Shown: positions 25,472 through 34,245 of the stretch, piece after piece
How the letters are laid out: each line of letters begins with the position of its first letter
How positions within the stretch are numbered: position 1 is the first letter of the stretch
Source: UBA1563 sp041671545
GTDB lineage: Bacteria > Bacteroidota > Ignavibacteria > Ignavibacteriales > Ignavibacteriaceae
Direction: 5' to 3'
DNA: 64,000 bases
NCBI GenBank assembly: GCA_041671545.1
Contig: JBAZBI010000002.1
Span: 372,001 to 436,000, forward strand
Notes under the pieces: model-generated
Database searches by the model: none
Told to the model about the DNA's origin: nothing
What the model saw: only the letters and a program-made list of their open reading frames with translations
Translations under genes and position numbers: made by a program

Positions 25472-26248
25472 ATGACAGAAATAAATCCAACCGCAATTGT
25501 AAGTCCGAAAGCCCAATTAGGAGAAAACGTTCGCGTTGACGCTTACGCAATTATTAAAGATAACGTGATAATAAACGACGAAACGTACATCGGTCCGCAC
25601 GCCGTAATTTATGACGGCGCACGTATTGGTAAAAAAGTAAAAATTTATCAGTCGGCTTCCATTGCGCACATCCCTCAGGATTTGAAATTCGATAACGATG
25701 AATCAACCGCAGAAATAGGCGACGAAACAGTCATTCACGAATTTGTTACCATTCACCGCGGAACAAAAGAAACGCGGTTGACTAAAATCGGCAGTAACGT
25801 TTTGCTGATGGCGTACTCACATGTTGCGCACGATTGCCACATCGGCGATAAGTGTATTCTTGCAAACGGTGTACAGATAGCCGGGCATGTTTTTGTTGAT
25901 GATTGGACGATCATCGGCGGAATGACTCCCGTGCATCAATTCTGTAAAGTTGGAAAACATTGCATGATCGGCGGTGGTTTCCGTGTTACGCAGGATGTTC
26001 CCCCATTTATTCTTGCGGCTCAAGAACCGTTGCAGTACGAAGGATTGAATGTTGTTGGTTTGCGCCGCAGAGGTTTTTCAAATCAAGAAATTCAAATGTT
26101 GAAAGATGTTTATCAAATTCTTTACCGCTCGCAGTTGAATGTTACACAAGCAAAAGAAAAAATCATGGCTGATTTCGGAACGGAACCACATGCTTTAGAA
26201 GTGCTTTCTTTTTTAAATGAAAGTAAAAGAGGACTCATCGGAAAGTGA
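25472..26248 (+). CDS. lpxA: acyl-ACP--UDP-N-acetylglucosamine O-acyltransferase
   Basis: This 258-residue left-handed beta-helix protein catalyses the first step of lipid A synthesis. Hexapeptide repeats fill residues 1-190 (for example IVSPKAQLGENVRVDAYAII and VYIGPHAVIYDGARIG-type coils). The catalytic His lies in AYSHVAHDCHIGDKC, and GGGFRVTQDVPPFILA followed by GLNVVGLRRRGFSNQEI leads into the C-terminal helical domain. Length and motifs are standard. It is the second gene after lpxC-fabZ and overlaps the lipoate ligase-like gene by four bases. Confidence 0.96.
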   Translation: MTEINPTAIVSPKAQLGENVRVDAYAIIKDNVIINDETYIGPHAVIYDGARIGKKVKIYQSASIAHIPQDLKFDNDESTAEIGDETVIHEFVTIHRGTKETRLTKIGSNVLLMAYSHVAHDCHIGDKCILANGVQIAGHVFVDDWTIIGGMTPVHQFCKVGKHCMIGGGFRVTQDVPPFILAAQEPLQYEGLNVVGLRRRGFSNQEIQMLKDVYQILYRSQLNVTQAKEKIMADFGTEPHALEVLSFLNESKRGLIGK

Positions 26249-26976
26249 AATGGCATTTTATAAATTCCGGTTTACAAACCGGAAAATTTAATATGGATTT
26301 TGATCTTCAACTTGCAACCAATTGCAAAGAAGATGAAGCGTACTTACGTTTGTACCGCTGGAAGCCGCATTGCATTTCACTTGGAGCCAATCAATCGTTC
26401 GAGTCGATCGATCTTGAAAAAGCAAAAAAAGATTTAATTGATGTTGTACAGCGCCCAACCGGCGGGAGAGCGATTCTTCACGCAAAAGAAATTACCTACT
26501 CGGTTGTAATTCCATTAAGTTCAACGCATACACCATCGGAGATTTATCGCGAAATTAATTTTGCGCTGCTGCAAGGATTATTTTTATACGATGAACTTTT
26601 ATCCGAAGCCGAACTTGAAACACAGCAGCCGGACTTTTCATCAATTTATAAAGATGGAAAGGGAACCGCATGTTTTGCAACATCAGCAAGAAGCGAAATA
26701 AAATATGAAGGGAAAAAACTGATCGGCAGCGCGCAGCGTAAACTTGGAAATATTATTCTGCAGCATGGTTCTATCCTTTGCGGTAAACAACACCGTAAGT
26801 TGTACGAATATCTTCATGGAAGCGAACAGGAAAAATTTGAAGTGAAAGATGAACTGGAAAAGAAAACTATCGAACTTGAAACAATCCTTAATAAACCGAC
26901 CGATTACGATTTCCTTGGTGAATCCTTAAAGAGCGGGTTTGAAAATCATTTTAAGATTTCGTTTCTGAATGACTGA
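26245..26976 (+). CDS. lipoate--protein ligase A family protein
   Basis: The 243-residue protein starts at GTG 26245, overlapping the lpxA stop, and belongs to the biotin/lipoate A/B ligase family (LplA type). Visible motifs are RWKPHCISLGANQSF, the lipoyl-AMP-binding QRPTGGRAILHAKEITYSV, and KYEGKKLIGSAQRKLGNIILQHGSIL, which holds the conserved Lys and the HGS turn. It would attach lipoate or octanoate to E2 and H proteins in the cytoplasm. Translational coupling to lpxA is clear, but the metabolic reason is not; an octanoyl transferase (LipM/LipL-like) role is also possible. Confidence 0.85.
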   Translation: MKWHFINSGLQTGKFNMDFDLQLATNCKEDEAYLRLYRWKPHCISLGANQSFESIDLEKAKKDLIDVVQRPTGGRAILHAKEITYSVVIPLSSTHTPSEIYREINFALLQGLFLYDELLSEAELETQQPDFSSIYKDGKGTACFATSARSEIKYEGKKLIGSAQRKLGNIILQHGSILCGKQHRKLYEYLHGSEQEKFEVKDELEKKTIELETILNKPTDYDFLGESLKSGFENHFKISFLND

Positions 26977-26994
26977 TGCGGAAAATCTGTTATT

Positions 26995-27107
26995 GGTCAT
27001 TAGTCAACGGTCATCGGTGTTGTAATCACAACGGTTTCTGAACAGAATTAAAAAACGAAAAGAATTAATAAAAATTTAATGACTACTGACTGATGACCTT
27101 TGACCAA
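26995..27107. repeat. two heptad-repeat blocks in opposite orientation
   Basis: GGTCATT, AGTCAAC, GGTCATC, GGTGTTG (26995-27022) and TGACTAC, TGACTGA, TGACCTT, TGACCAA (27080-27107) are degenerate heptads. The second block is close to the reverse complement of the first. They fill most of the gap between lplA and the propeller gene. Confidence 0.6.
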
Positions 27108-27114
27108 ACTAACT

Positions 27115-28215
27115 ATGAATAAAAAATTCCTTCTGCTTTTCCTCGCACTCTTTCTTTTTCAACTTGACCTTTCCGCGCAAGTTGAATATGAATCTTTTCT
27201 TGAAGGCGCAACGGTTAACGACATTACAACTGACGGAAGTTCACTTTGGTTCTCAACATATGGACAGGGAATTTCCCAATATCTTCAAAAAGAAAAAAAA
27301 TGGATCACTTACTCAACAAAAGATAATTCGTTAACGGAAGATTTGTTTTACTGCATCGCCGCGAGCAAGGATTATGTTTGGGCAGGCACAACCGACGGAT
27401 TGATGACCTTCGATAGAAAACGGAAACTTTGGCGTAAAAGAAAATTTGGTGCAGGAGGAGAATATGGGAATTGGATCCGCTCTCTTTATTACGATCAAAA
27501 AGAAAACATTTTGTGGATCGGCAGGTTCATAAATCTTACCCGCTTTGATATTGATAAACAAAAATTTGATGACTTTGACATCACCTATGGTAAAGATTCC
27601 AGAACGAACAACATAAAAATTATTCGCGCAGACGGGAACGAGTATATTTGGTTCGGAACAGAGGGAGGCGTATTTCGATATGATAAATCGCGGGTATTGG
27701 AAGATAAATCGCAGTTAATTTTTTACAACAATCAACGGAACGCATTCCGCGGCGTTGGTGATGCAATTTCTATTTCCGATATTTTGTTTGATAAAAATTA
27801 TATCTGGTTCGGAACAGATGAGTTTATTACTCGCGACAATCCTGAGTTTAACGTTGGCGGACTTTTCCGTTTTAACCGCAGAGCTTTGTGGGAACGAATC
27901 GAAAAAAGAAATGGACTTCCTGCAAACGGAATTTTTGCATTGGAACGAACCGGTAGTTTAATTTGGGTGAGCTGTTATCAGTTCGATAAGAAAAATAAAA
28001 AGGAATACGGAAGAGGTTTGGCGCTGTTCAACTCAACCACGGGAAAAATTTCGCGCGTAAATCCCGATGATATTAATCTCTCTTCCAACACGATACTTTC
28101 GCTTTACTTCGATGGGGAATCAATGTGGATAGGAACAGAAACGGGATTAACTAAAGTGAAAGTCTCAAATCCGCTGGCATTTTGGAGCGGGAAGAAAAAA
28201 ATTAAAACGAAATAA
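27115..28215 (+). CDS. secreted two-component-regulator-like propeller protein
   Basis: The 366-residue protein starts at ATG 27115 on a signal peptide (MNKKFLLLFLALFLFQLDLSAQ); a TTG at 27100 only lengthens the N-terminus. It contains repeated propeller blades of the Reg_prop type: SLWFSTYGQGISQY, YVWAGTTDGLMTFDR, ILWIGRFINLTRFD, YIWFGTEGGVFRYDKS, YIWFGTDEF, and SMWIGTETGLTKVK. Such propellers normally form the periplasmic sensor half of hybrid two-component proteins, but this copy ends after the propeller with no membrane, kinase or T9SS domain. It may be a soluble periplasmic binding protein, or work with a kinase encoded elsewhere. Confidence 0.75.
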   Translation: MNKKFLLLFLALFLFQLDLSAQVEYESFLEGATVNDITTDGSSLWFSTYGQGISQYLQKEKKWITYSTKDNSLTEDLFYCIAASKDYVWAGTTDGLMTFDRKRKLWRKRKFGAGGEYGNWIRSLYYDQKENILWIGRFINLTRFDIDKQKFDDFDITYGKDSRTNNIKIIRADGNEYIWFGTEGGVFRYDKSRVLEDKSQLIFYNNQRNAFRGVGDAISISDILFDKNYIWFGTDEFITRDNPEFNVGGLFRFNRRALWERIEKRNGLPANGIFALERTGSLIWVSCYQFDKKNKKEYGRGLALFNSTTGKISRVNPDDINLSSNTILSLYFDGESMWIGTETGLTKVKVSNPLAFWSGKKKIKTK

Positions 28216-28231
28216 TCGAAAGTTTATTTTA

Positions 28232-28295
28232 CTTAGTGAAACTCAGTGCTCTTAGTGCCTTGTGGTGAAAAAAGATTTAACACTGAGACACTAAG
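28232..28295. repeat. bipartite inverted repeat between convergent genes
   Basis: CTTAGTG (28232) and CTCAGTG (28242) pair in nested order with CACTGAG (28281) and CACTAAG (28289), forming a two-part hairpin in the 100-base gap between convergent genes. There is no convincing T tract, so a terminator role is only possible. Confidence 0.5.
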
Positions 28296-28316
28296 GACAC
28301 AGAGAAACACTTAGAA

Positions 28317-29837
28317 TCACCTCAACAAAATCATTTTCTTGGTTTGAACAAAATCTCCAGCACGGAGTTGATAGAAATATACTCCGCTGGTTAGTTGTTT
28401 GTTGTTGGTGGTTAGTAGTGTGTTGAAGGGAATTTGATAAGTTCCGGCTGATTGTTCTTCATTCACCAACGTTGCAACTTCATTTCCGAGAACATCATAA
28501 ACTTTTAAAGTTACAAAACTTCCGACTACGATTTGCCAACTGATTACAGTTTCCGGGTTAAATGGATTTGGATAATTTTGTTCCAACTTGTACTTAGTCG
28601 GAATTATATTCTCTATAATTATATCATCTGGGGCATATCCAAAAGAGTCATTGAAAACCGCTTTTGCAGTAAATTTGTTCATCTTTAATGTTTTATCCCT
28701 TCCGATTGTTCCCTCATTATTATTGCTACCACCATTGGTTGATAAACCCCAATTAGCACTAAATTTGTAAACGACAGTTAATGATGAGTAAATTGGGAAA
28801 TTAATTGTTGTTGTAAATATTTTATCTCCTGCAGTTACATCATCGTTAGTTCCGTCGTCATAAAGTCGTATCATTTTTGTGCTGTCGATATCCGGCCATC
28901 CTCCGCTAGGCCATTTAAGAGGAAGGTGACTACCTGCGATATGGATTGTTTTGAATTCTGTTTCAAGTGGTGTATTGATGATTTTTGCCCCATTTGTGTT
29001 ACAGGTAAAGGTGATATGTGCATCTTGATTTAATACCGTTTCTAATGATTCGTTATTAAATCCTATCGCATCATAGGACATGATCCCAGTGTCAATATCG
29101 GCTTGAGAAATAACAAAGTATCTATCCCTCTGAGTGTCGTCTGTTAAATAATCGATTTCCCAAATATCATGGTTGTAATAAAATTTGAAACTGACTATTT
29201 CACCGACTTCTGCAAACATGGGAACGACTCCCTCATAAATATCAGCGTTAGTTTGTGATTGAGCTAATATTGTTTCGCACCTTTTTGCAAGTTCAAAATT
29301 CTCATCGTCTGATGCAGAAGATGTTGACACGATGGCTCCGCACCAACCGCTAAATGATCCTCGCACCCCGACATAATCTGTGGTTGGATTAAAAGAACCT
29401 TTCAATCTTTCGAGTTCCATGTTAATAGTAAATGTGACTTGAATAGTTTTCTTTGGAACGTAAACATTTACATCTTCCCAAAAACATTCATAAACATTTG
29501 CTCCGGTGGTTACCGTTATTAATCTATTCGCTGTTGATTCCCATACATCCGGACTGTGTACAAATTTAAATACAAGCGCTTGACCCTCGGTAAAGTTTGT
29601 GAAAACAACTGAATAGATTGAGTCGCCATCCTGGTCAGCCAACATGAAATCTTTTCCTTCCCAATTACTAAAATTTCCGCGCACCCAAACAGAATCTATT
29701 GCAGGATTAAATGTTCCTCGTTTAATTTGCACACTCATATTACATTTGAATTCAACCGTTGGTGCTTGTGCAAAAGTTGATAGTGGAAATACGAACAGAA
29801 TAAAAATCATACAGAGAAAAAAGTTTAACTTTTTCAT
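28317..29837 (-). CDS. T9SS protein with CBM/E-set-like modules A-B-C
   Basis: This 506-residue protein starts at ATG 29837 on the signal peptide MKKLNFFLCMIFILFVFPL. Three module types can be seen. A (about 27-127) is FKCNMSVQIKRGTFNP, VWVRGNFSNWEGKDF, DQDGDSIYS. B (about 130-260) is IQVTFTINMELERLKGSFNP, VRGSFSGW. C (about 275-410) is FTCNTNGAKI, DDGTNDD, YKFSANWGLSTNGGSNNN. A T9SS sorting domain with YPNPFNP follows. The VRGNFNxW core with a following DGDSIYS strand resembles starch-binding CBM20/CBM48-like E-set folds, so a surface carbohydrate-binding role is inferred. It is the last gene of a five-gene tandem array, and its ribosome site is weak (GAGTG). Confidence 0.7.
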   Translation of the reverse strand: MKKLNFFLCMIFILFVFPLSTFAQAPTVEFKCNMSVQIKRGTFNPAIDSVWVRGNFSNWEGKDFMLADQDGDSIYSVVFTNFTEGQALVFKFVHSPDVWESTANRLITVTTGANVYECFWEDVNVYVPKKTIQVTFTINMELERLKGSFNPTTDYVGVRGSFSGWCGAIVSTSSASDDENFELAKRCETILAQSQTNADIYEGVVPMFAEVGEIVSFKFYYNHDIWEIDYLTDDTQRDRYFVISQADIDTGIMSYDAIGFNNESLETVLNQDAHITFTCNTNGAKIINTPLETEFKTIHIAGSHLPLKWPSGGWPDIDSTKMIRLYDDGTNDDVTAGDKIFTTTINFPIYSSLTVVYKFSANWGLSTNGGSNNNEGTIGRDKTLKMNKFTAKAVFNDSFGYAPDDIIIENIIPTKYKLEQNYPNPFNPETVISWQIVVGSFVTLKVYDVLGNEVATLVNEEQSAGTYQIPFNTLLTTNNKQLTSGVYFYQLRAGDFVQTKKMILLR

Positions 29838-29872
29838 AACTAAACACTCATTGCTGTCTTTAATTTTATCCA

Positions 29873-32332
29873 TCACCTCAACAAAATCATTTTCTTGGTT
29901 TGTACAAAATCTCCTGCATGGAGTTGATAAAAATATACGCCACTGGAGAGTTGTTGTTGGTTGTAAGAAACTTGATAGATTCCTAAAGGTTGCTCTTCAT
30001 TCACCAACGTTGCAATTTCATTTCCAAGAATATCAAAAACTTTTAGATTTACTTTACTATCAACTGATAACTGATAACTAATTACTGTATTCGGATTAAA
30101 CGGATTTGGATAGTTTTGTTTAAGTGCAAAAGTGGTTGGAACTTGTTCTTTAGGAGTATCCATTCCGGTAGTTATATCCGCGGACTTCATTACTCCAAAA
30201 GCATCTTCCAATCTCGCGTTATAGATATTCTGTTTCAGATAGAGTGCTCTTTTCATACCGGGTGCTTCATTCTCATTTGATCCGCCGTTTTGAGGCAATC
30301 CCCAGTTGGCGCTATACTTATACTGAACGATCATACTCGAATATTTGGGGAAAGTAATTTCATTAGAGAAAATATTATCAGATGCAATTTTGTCTCCATG
30401 TGTTCCATCATCATACATCTGGACACCGAATATACTATCTGTGTTAGGCCAACCCGATTTAGGCCATTTCAGTGGAGAATTTCCGCCAAACAGGTGCAGT
30501 GTCTTAAATTCCGATCCTTCGGGCATTCCGTTTATTTTAGCTCCATTTGTATTGCATGTAAAAAGAATAGTAGTTTCATTATTCATCACGCAAGCACACA
30601 TATTAAATACAGTATTATATTCAGCTAATCCGGAATTGTAAATTTCTTGTGAAATTGGGAGATAGCTAAATTTATAGAGAGAATCGTATCCCACGTCCCA
30701 CCTACTTGGGGGGTAGAAAAATTTGAAACTTATCGTATCTCCCAATGCTGCGTCCGTTATTATTGCTGCTTCAAAAACATCAGGATTGGCAGCAGTTGGT
30801 TTCATCCAATCATATTGCCACTCGTTAAACGTTCCACGAACAGAAACAGAATCTGTGGCGGGATTAAAAAACCCAACCAATCTTTCCAGTTCCATATCGA
30901 GAGTAAACTTTATCTGAATCGGTTTTAAGTTCTCCCGGTTATTGTCTTCCCAATAAGCTTCGTAAATATTATTGTCCGGTAAATTAACGGATGTATATCT
31001 TGTTTTTCCAAACTCACCAACTTCGATTCCGTTATGGCTTTTCACATAATTAAAGGAGATGGATTGATCTTTCTTGAAATCACAAAAAACACCGGAATAA
31101 ATGGAATCGCCGTCAGCATCTTTTAAAAAGTAATCATATTCCGCGTAACGATTAAAATTTCCCCGCACGAAAAGTTTATCTCCTCTTGAAAAATTACCCC
31201 GCTTCATTGCGAGACGCATGTTACACCTGAATTCAACTTGTGGCGAAGATGGAGAAGGATAATTATTAAAGCCAATAAATGATAAGTCAATTTTATTATT
31301 AGAATAATCCTGTTGAGTAAGAACATAACGTCTAACAGGAATAGTTTCCCACTTTTCTCCCGAGTAACAAAAATTAAATCGAATAGTATCATCGGTTGAC
31401 ATAGCGATAGGGAGGATTACTGAATATATGGCGTTGTTTGGCTGACTCCGTGTCATCAAAATTTTTCCCCACTTATTAAAATTACCACCGATAAAGAGAG
31501 AATCTTTTTCAGGGTTAAATGATCCCGAAACTCGCTCTAATTCCATATCTACTGAAAATGTAGCCTGAATGGTTTTAGGGATGTGGAAAGAATCGGTCAT
31601 TGCCCAAACTGTAGAATAAATGTTGAGACCCATCACAGGGAGGCTGAACGTTCGCTCGATAAAGTTTTCCCTTTTATAAGTATCATTTGAATATTTTACA
31701 AAATTAAAGTAGAGCCGTTGGTACCGTTTGAAATTTTGAAATGTTCTCGAATAAACGGAATCGCCGTCGGCATCATGGAGTTCATAGTCTATGCCTTTCC
31801 AATCATTAAAATTTCCTAAAACAAAGAGTCTATCTTCCCGTGAAAAATTTCCATTTTTCAGTTGCTCCCGCATATCGCACTTGAACTGCATTTTCATAGG
31901 AAAGTCAGCAAGTTCTGAAGAATTAAAACCCAGACCAAGAATTTCAGCTAAACCGCGATCATAATCATTTTGAAAAATTTTATATTCTCTTACCTCTTCT
32001 TCCCAATGATCCTTCCCATAGCAAAAGTTAAAACGAAGCGTGTCATTCACAGAAACTTCAATAGGGATTGAAACGAAATATAAATCACTGTTATCGGCTG
32101 ATACCGACATAGGAACTTTCTTCCACTCATTATAATTGCCGGCAACAAAAACAGTATCGTTAGCGGAATTAAAACCTCCCATTAATCTTTCTAATTCCAT
32201 ATTAACGGAAAATGTTACCTGAATGGTTTTGGAAGTTTTGGCTGCGTGAGTGTCTGTGCTTTGAGCCGAAAGCGGAAGTGAAATAACTGTACAAGCTGTT
32301 AAAAGTGAAAAAAAAGAAAATAACTTTTTCAT
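29873..32332 (-). CDS. T9SS protein with CBM/E-set-like modules B-A-B-A-B-C
   Basis: This 819-residue protein, started on signal peptide MKKLFSFFSLLTACTVI, is one of the two longest members of the array and strictly alternates modules. B modules begin near 25, 240 and 460 (FSVNMELERL or equivalent). A modules begin near 135 and 350 (FKCDMREQLKNGNF, FRCNMRLAMKRGNF, each followed by DADGDS(V/I)YS). C starts near 580 (FTCNTNGAKING, SANWGLPQNGGSNENE). The sorting domain closes the protein (FALKQNYPNPFNPNTVISYQL). No catalytic motif is visible. The A/B duplications within the gene, and the homology to its neighbours, point to repeated unequal exchange. It is probably surface-attached and glycan-binding. 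Confidence 0.7.
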   Translation of the reverse strand: MKKLFSFFSLLTACTVISLPLSAQSTDTHAAKTSKTIQVTFSVNMELERLMGGFNSANDTVFVAGNYNEWKKVPMSVSADNSDLYFVSIPIEVSVNDTLRFNFCYGKDHWEEEVREYKIFQNDYDRGLAEILGLGFNSSELADFPMKMQFKCDMREQLKNGNFSREDRLFVLGNFNDWKGIDYELHDADGDSVYSRTFQNFKRYQRLYFNFVKYSNDTYKRENFIERTFSLPVMGLNIYSTVWAMTDSFHIPKTIQATFSVDMELERVSGSFNPEKDSLFIGGNFNKWGKILMTRSQPNNAIYSVILPIAMSTDDTIRFNFCYSGEKWETIPVRRYVLTQQDYSNNKIDLSFIGFNNYPSPSSPQVEFRCNMRLAMKRGNFSRGDKLFVRGNFNRYAEYDYFLKDADGDSIYSGVFCDFKKDQSISFNYVKSHNGIEVGEFGKTRYTSVNLPDNNIYEAYWEDNNRENLKPIQIKFTLDMELERLVGFFNPATDSVSVRGTFNEWQYDWMKPTAANPDVFEAAIITDAALGDTISFKFFYPPSRWDVGYDSLYKFSYLPISQEIYNSGLAEYNTVFNMCACVMNNETTILFTCNTNGAKINGMPEGSEFKTLHLFGGNSPLKWPKSGWPNTDSIFGVQMYDDGTHGDKIASDNIFSNEITFPKYSSMIVQYKYSANWGLPQNGGSNENEAPGMKRALYLKQNIYNARLEDAFGVMKSADITTGMDTPKEQVPTTFALKQNYPNPFNPNTVISYQLSVDSKVNLKVFDILGNEIATLVNEEQPLGIYQVSYNQQQLSSGVYFYQLHAGDFVQTKKMILLR
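30056..30083 (-). repeat. in-frame heptad repeat inside sorting-domain coding sequence
   Basis: Plus-strand reading ACTATCA, ACTGATA, ACTGATA, ACTAATT is a four-unit heptad repeat that encodes the ISYQLSVDS loop of the T9SS domain on the minus strand. Confidence 0.7.
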
Positions 32333-32368
32333 TGCGAATCCCTCATGTTTATTTTTTAATTTCATTTG

Positions 32369-34210
32369 TCACCTCAACAAGATCATTTTCTTGGTTTGTA
32401 CAAAATCTCCGGCTCGGAGTTGATAGAAATATATTCCGCTTGATAGTTGTTTGTTGTTGGTGGTTTGTTGTGTGTTGAAAGAAACTTGATAAGTTCCCGC
32501 GGGTTGTTCTTCATTCACCAAAACAGCAACTTCATTTCCAAGCATATCGTAAACTTTTAATGTTACGAAACTGCCGACTGCTAACTGCCAACTGATTTTC
32601 GTTTCCGGATTGAAGGGATTTGGATAGTTTTGTTCTAACTTGAAACTGGATGGAATTGTGTTTTCGATTCTTTCAACATCAGTAAAATCATGATATCTTA
32701 CAACGCCAAAAGTATCATCAACTTCATAATTGAATTTTGAAAATAGCATGAGTAAAGTATGATAAGATACTGAAGTGAACTCATTATTATTTCCTCCTCC
32801 ATTTGTCTCAAAACCCCAGTTAGCCCCGTATCTATAGGTAATGTACCTTCGTGAATACATTGGGAATTGAACGATGTTTGTAAATATCTTGTCACCAGCA
32901 ATTGCATCATTATGGGTTCCATCATCAAAAAGTTGCATAACTTTATTTATATCCGAATCGGACCATTCACTGCTGGGCCATTGCATAGGGTAATTCGAAC
33001 CAGCTATATGAATAGTTTTAAATTCCGTTCCATCTGGCGCATTTATGATCTTTCCCCCATTAGTATTGCATTTAAATACAATTAGGGGGTCTTGAGCAAA
33101 ATATGGTGGGTCACCATCAGGTACATTAAATCCAATTGCGTCATAAGTAAAGGAACCCGAATTAAAAACCTCCTGAGTAACTATGAAAAATCGCTCATTG
33201 GGAAAATCAAAATTATTTATTTCCCAGGTTCCTGGGCTATAGAAAAATGCAAAACTTATTTTTTCATCCAAACTTACCACGGCAGGTGTCGTAACTTTGT
33301 AAATGTCAGGACTATCAGGTAATGCAGTCATAAAGGTTTTGTTCCAACCATTAAACGAACCGCGAATCGAAAGAGTATCTGTTAATGGATTGAAGTATCC
33401 TGACAATCGTTCGAGTTCCATGTTTATGCTGAACGTAACTTGTATGGTTTTATAGTGGGTACAAAAACAGGCGTCTTCCCAAATCCCGGTAAAAATATTT
33501 GGTCCGGTGCTCGAAACAGTTAATCCTCTATTTCCAGTTACTTCCCAAACATCATCTCCTCCGTTGTGGGTGTGTGTAAATTTGAAAGTTAGTTTTTGAT
33601 CGGCTTTGAAGTTAGAAAAGATTCTGGAATAAATTGAATCACCGTCCACATCTTTCAATTCATAATCGTTTCCACTCCAGCCGTTAAAATCGCCGCGAAC
33701 GAAAACTTTCTCGCCGCGAACAAATTCTCCATTTCTCATTTCTATGGTCATGTTGCATCTAAATTCGACTCTGGTTGGGGGAGAAAAAGGTTCCGAATCA
33801 AATCCAATCGCATCTAACACAGCAAGACCGCTGTCATAATTAGCCTGAGTTATTACGTATTCCCTTACGCCGACAACTTCCCAAATATCAGGTGAGTAAA
33901 CAAAATTGAAACGAATTGTATCTTGAACAGAATCGGTAACTGAAATAGTCGCCTCGTAAATATCGGGATTTGATTGTGAAACCGTCAGGTTGGTTTTTTC
34001 CCAAGCGTTAAAGTTTCCACCGATGGAAACAGTATCGCTTGGAGGATTAAACAAACCACTTAATCGCACCAATTCCATATTAACAGAAAAAGTTACAAGA
34101 ATAGTCTTGGAAGATTTGCCTGTGTGGGTGATTGTTCCTTGCGCCGAAAGCGGAAGTGAAATAACGGTAAAAGTTATTAAAAGAGAAAAAAAGGAAAGTA
34201 ACTTTTTCAT
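32369..34210 (-). CDS. T9SS protein with CBM/E-set-like modules B-A-B-C
   Basis: The 613-residue protein starts on signal peptide MKKLLSFFSLLITFTVISLPLSAQ, nearly the same as its downstream neighbour. Modules: B about 25-125 (FSVNMELVRLSGLFNP), A about 130-235 (FRCNMTIEMRNGEF, DVDGDSIYS), B about 240-360 (FSINMELERLSGYFNP), C about 365-520 (FKCNTNGGKIINAP, YRYGANWGFETNGGGNNNE), then the sorting domain. The ribosome site reads GGGGATT. The spacer to the next gene is 36 bases and is similar in all members of the array, so the spacer was duplicated together with the gene. A carbohydrate-binding role is inferred only from the module resemblance. Confidence 0.7.
   Translation of the reverse strand: MKKLLSFFSLLITFTVISLPLSAQGTITHTGKSSKTILVTFSVNMELVRLSGLFNPPSDTVSIGGNFNAWEKTNLTVSQSNPDIYEATISVTDSVQDTIRFNFVYSPDIWEVVGVREYVITQANYDSGLAVLDAIGFDSEPFSPPTRVEFRCNMTIEMRNGEFVRGEKVFVRGDFNGWSGNDYELKDVDGDSIYSRIFSNFKADQKLTFKFTHTHNGGDDVWEVTGNRGLTVSSTGPNIFTGIWEDACFCTHYKTIQVTFSINMELERLSGYFNPLTDTLSIRGSFNGWNKTFMTALPDSPDIYKVTTPAVVSLDEKISFAFFYSPGTWEINNFDFPNERFFIVTQEVFNSGSFTYDAIGFNVPDGDPPYFAQDPLIVFKCNTNGGKIINAPDGTEFKTIHIAGSNYPMQWPSSEWSDSDINKVMQLFDDGTHNDAIAGDKIFTNIVQFPMYSRRYITYRYGANWGFETNGGGNNNEFTSVSYHTLLMLFSKFNYEVDDTFGVVRYHDFTDVERIENTIPSSFKLEQNYPNPFNPETKISWQLAVGSFVTLKVYDMLGNEVAVLVNEEQPAGTYQVSFNTQQTTNNKQLSSGIYFYQLRAGDFVQTKKMILLR
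32446..32480 (-). repeat. in-frame heptad repeat in second sorting-domain loop
   Basis: GTTGTTT, GTTGTTG, GTGGTTT, GTTGTGT, GTTGAAA on the plus strand encode the QQTTNNKQL loop on the minus strand. The first loop of the same domain carries ACTGCCG, ACTGCTA, ACTGCCA, ACTGATT at 32570-32597. Confidence 0.7.
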
Positions 34211-34245
34211 TGTGAATCCCCATATCTATTTTTTAATTTCATTTG

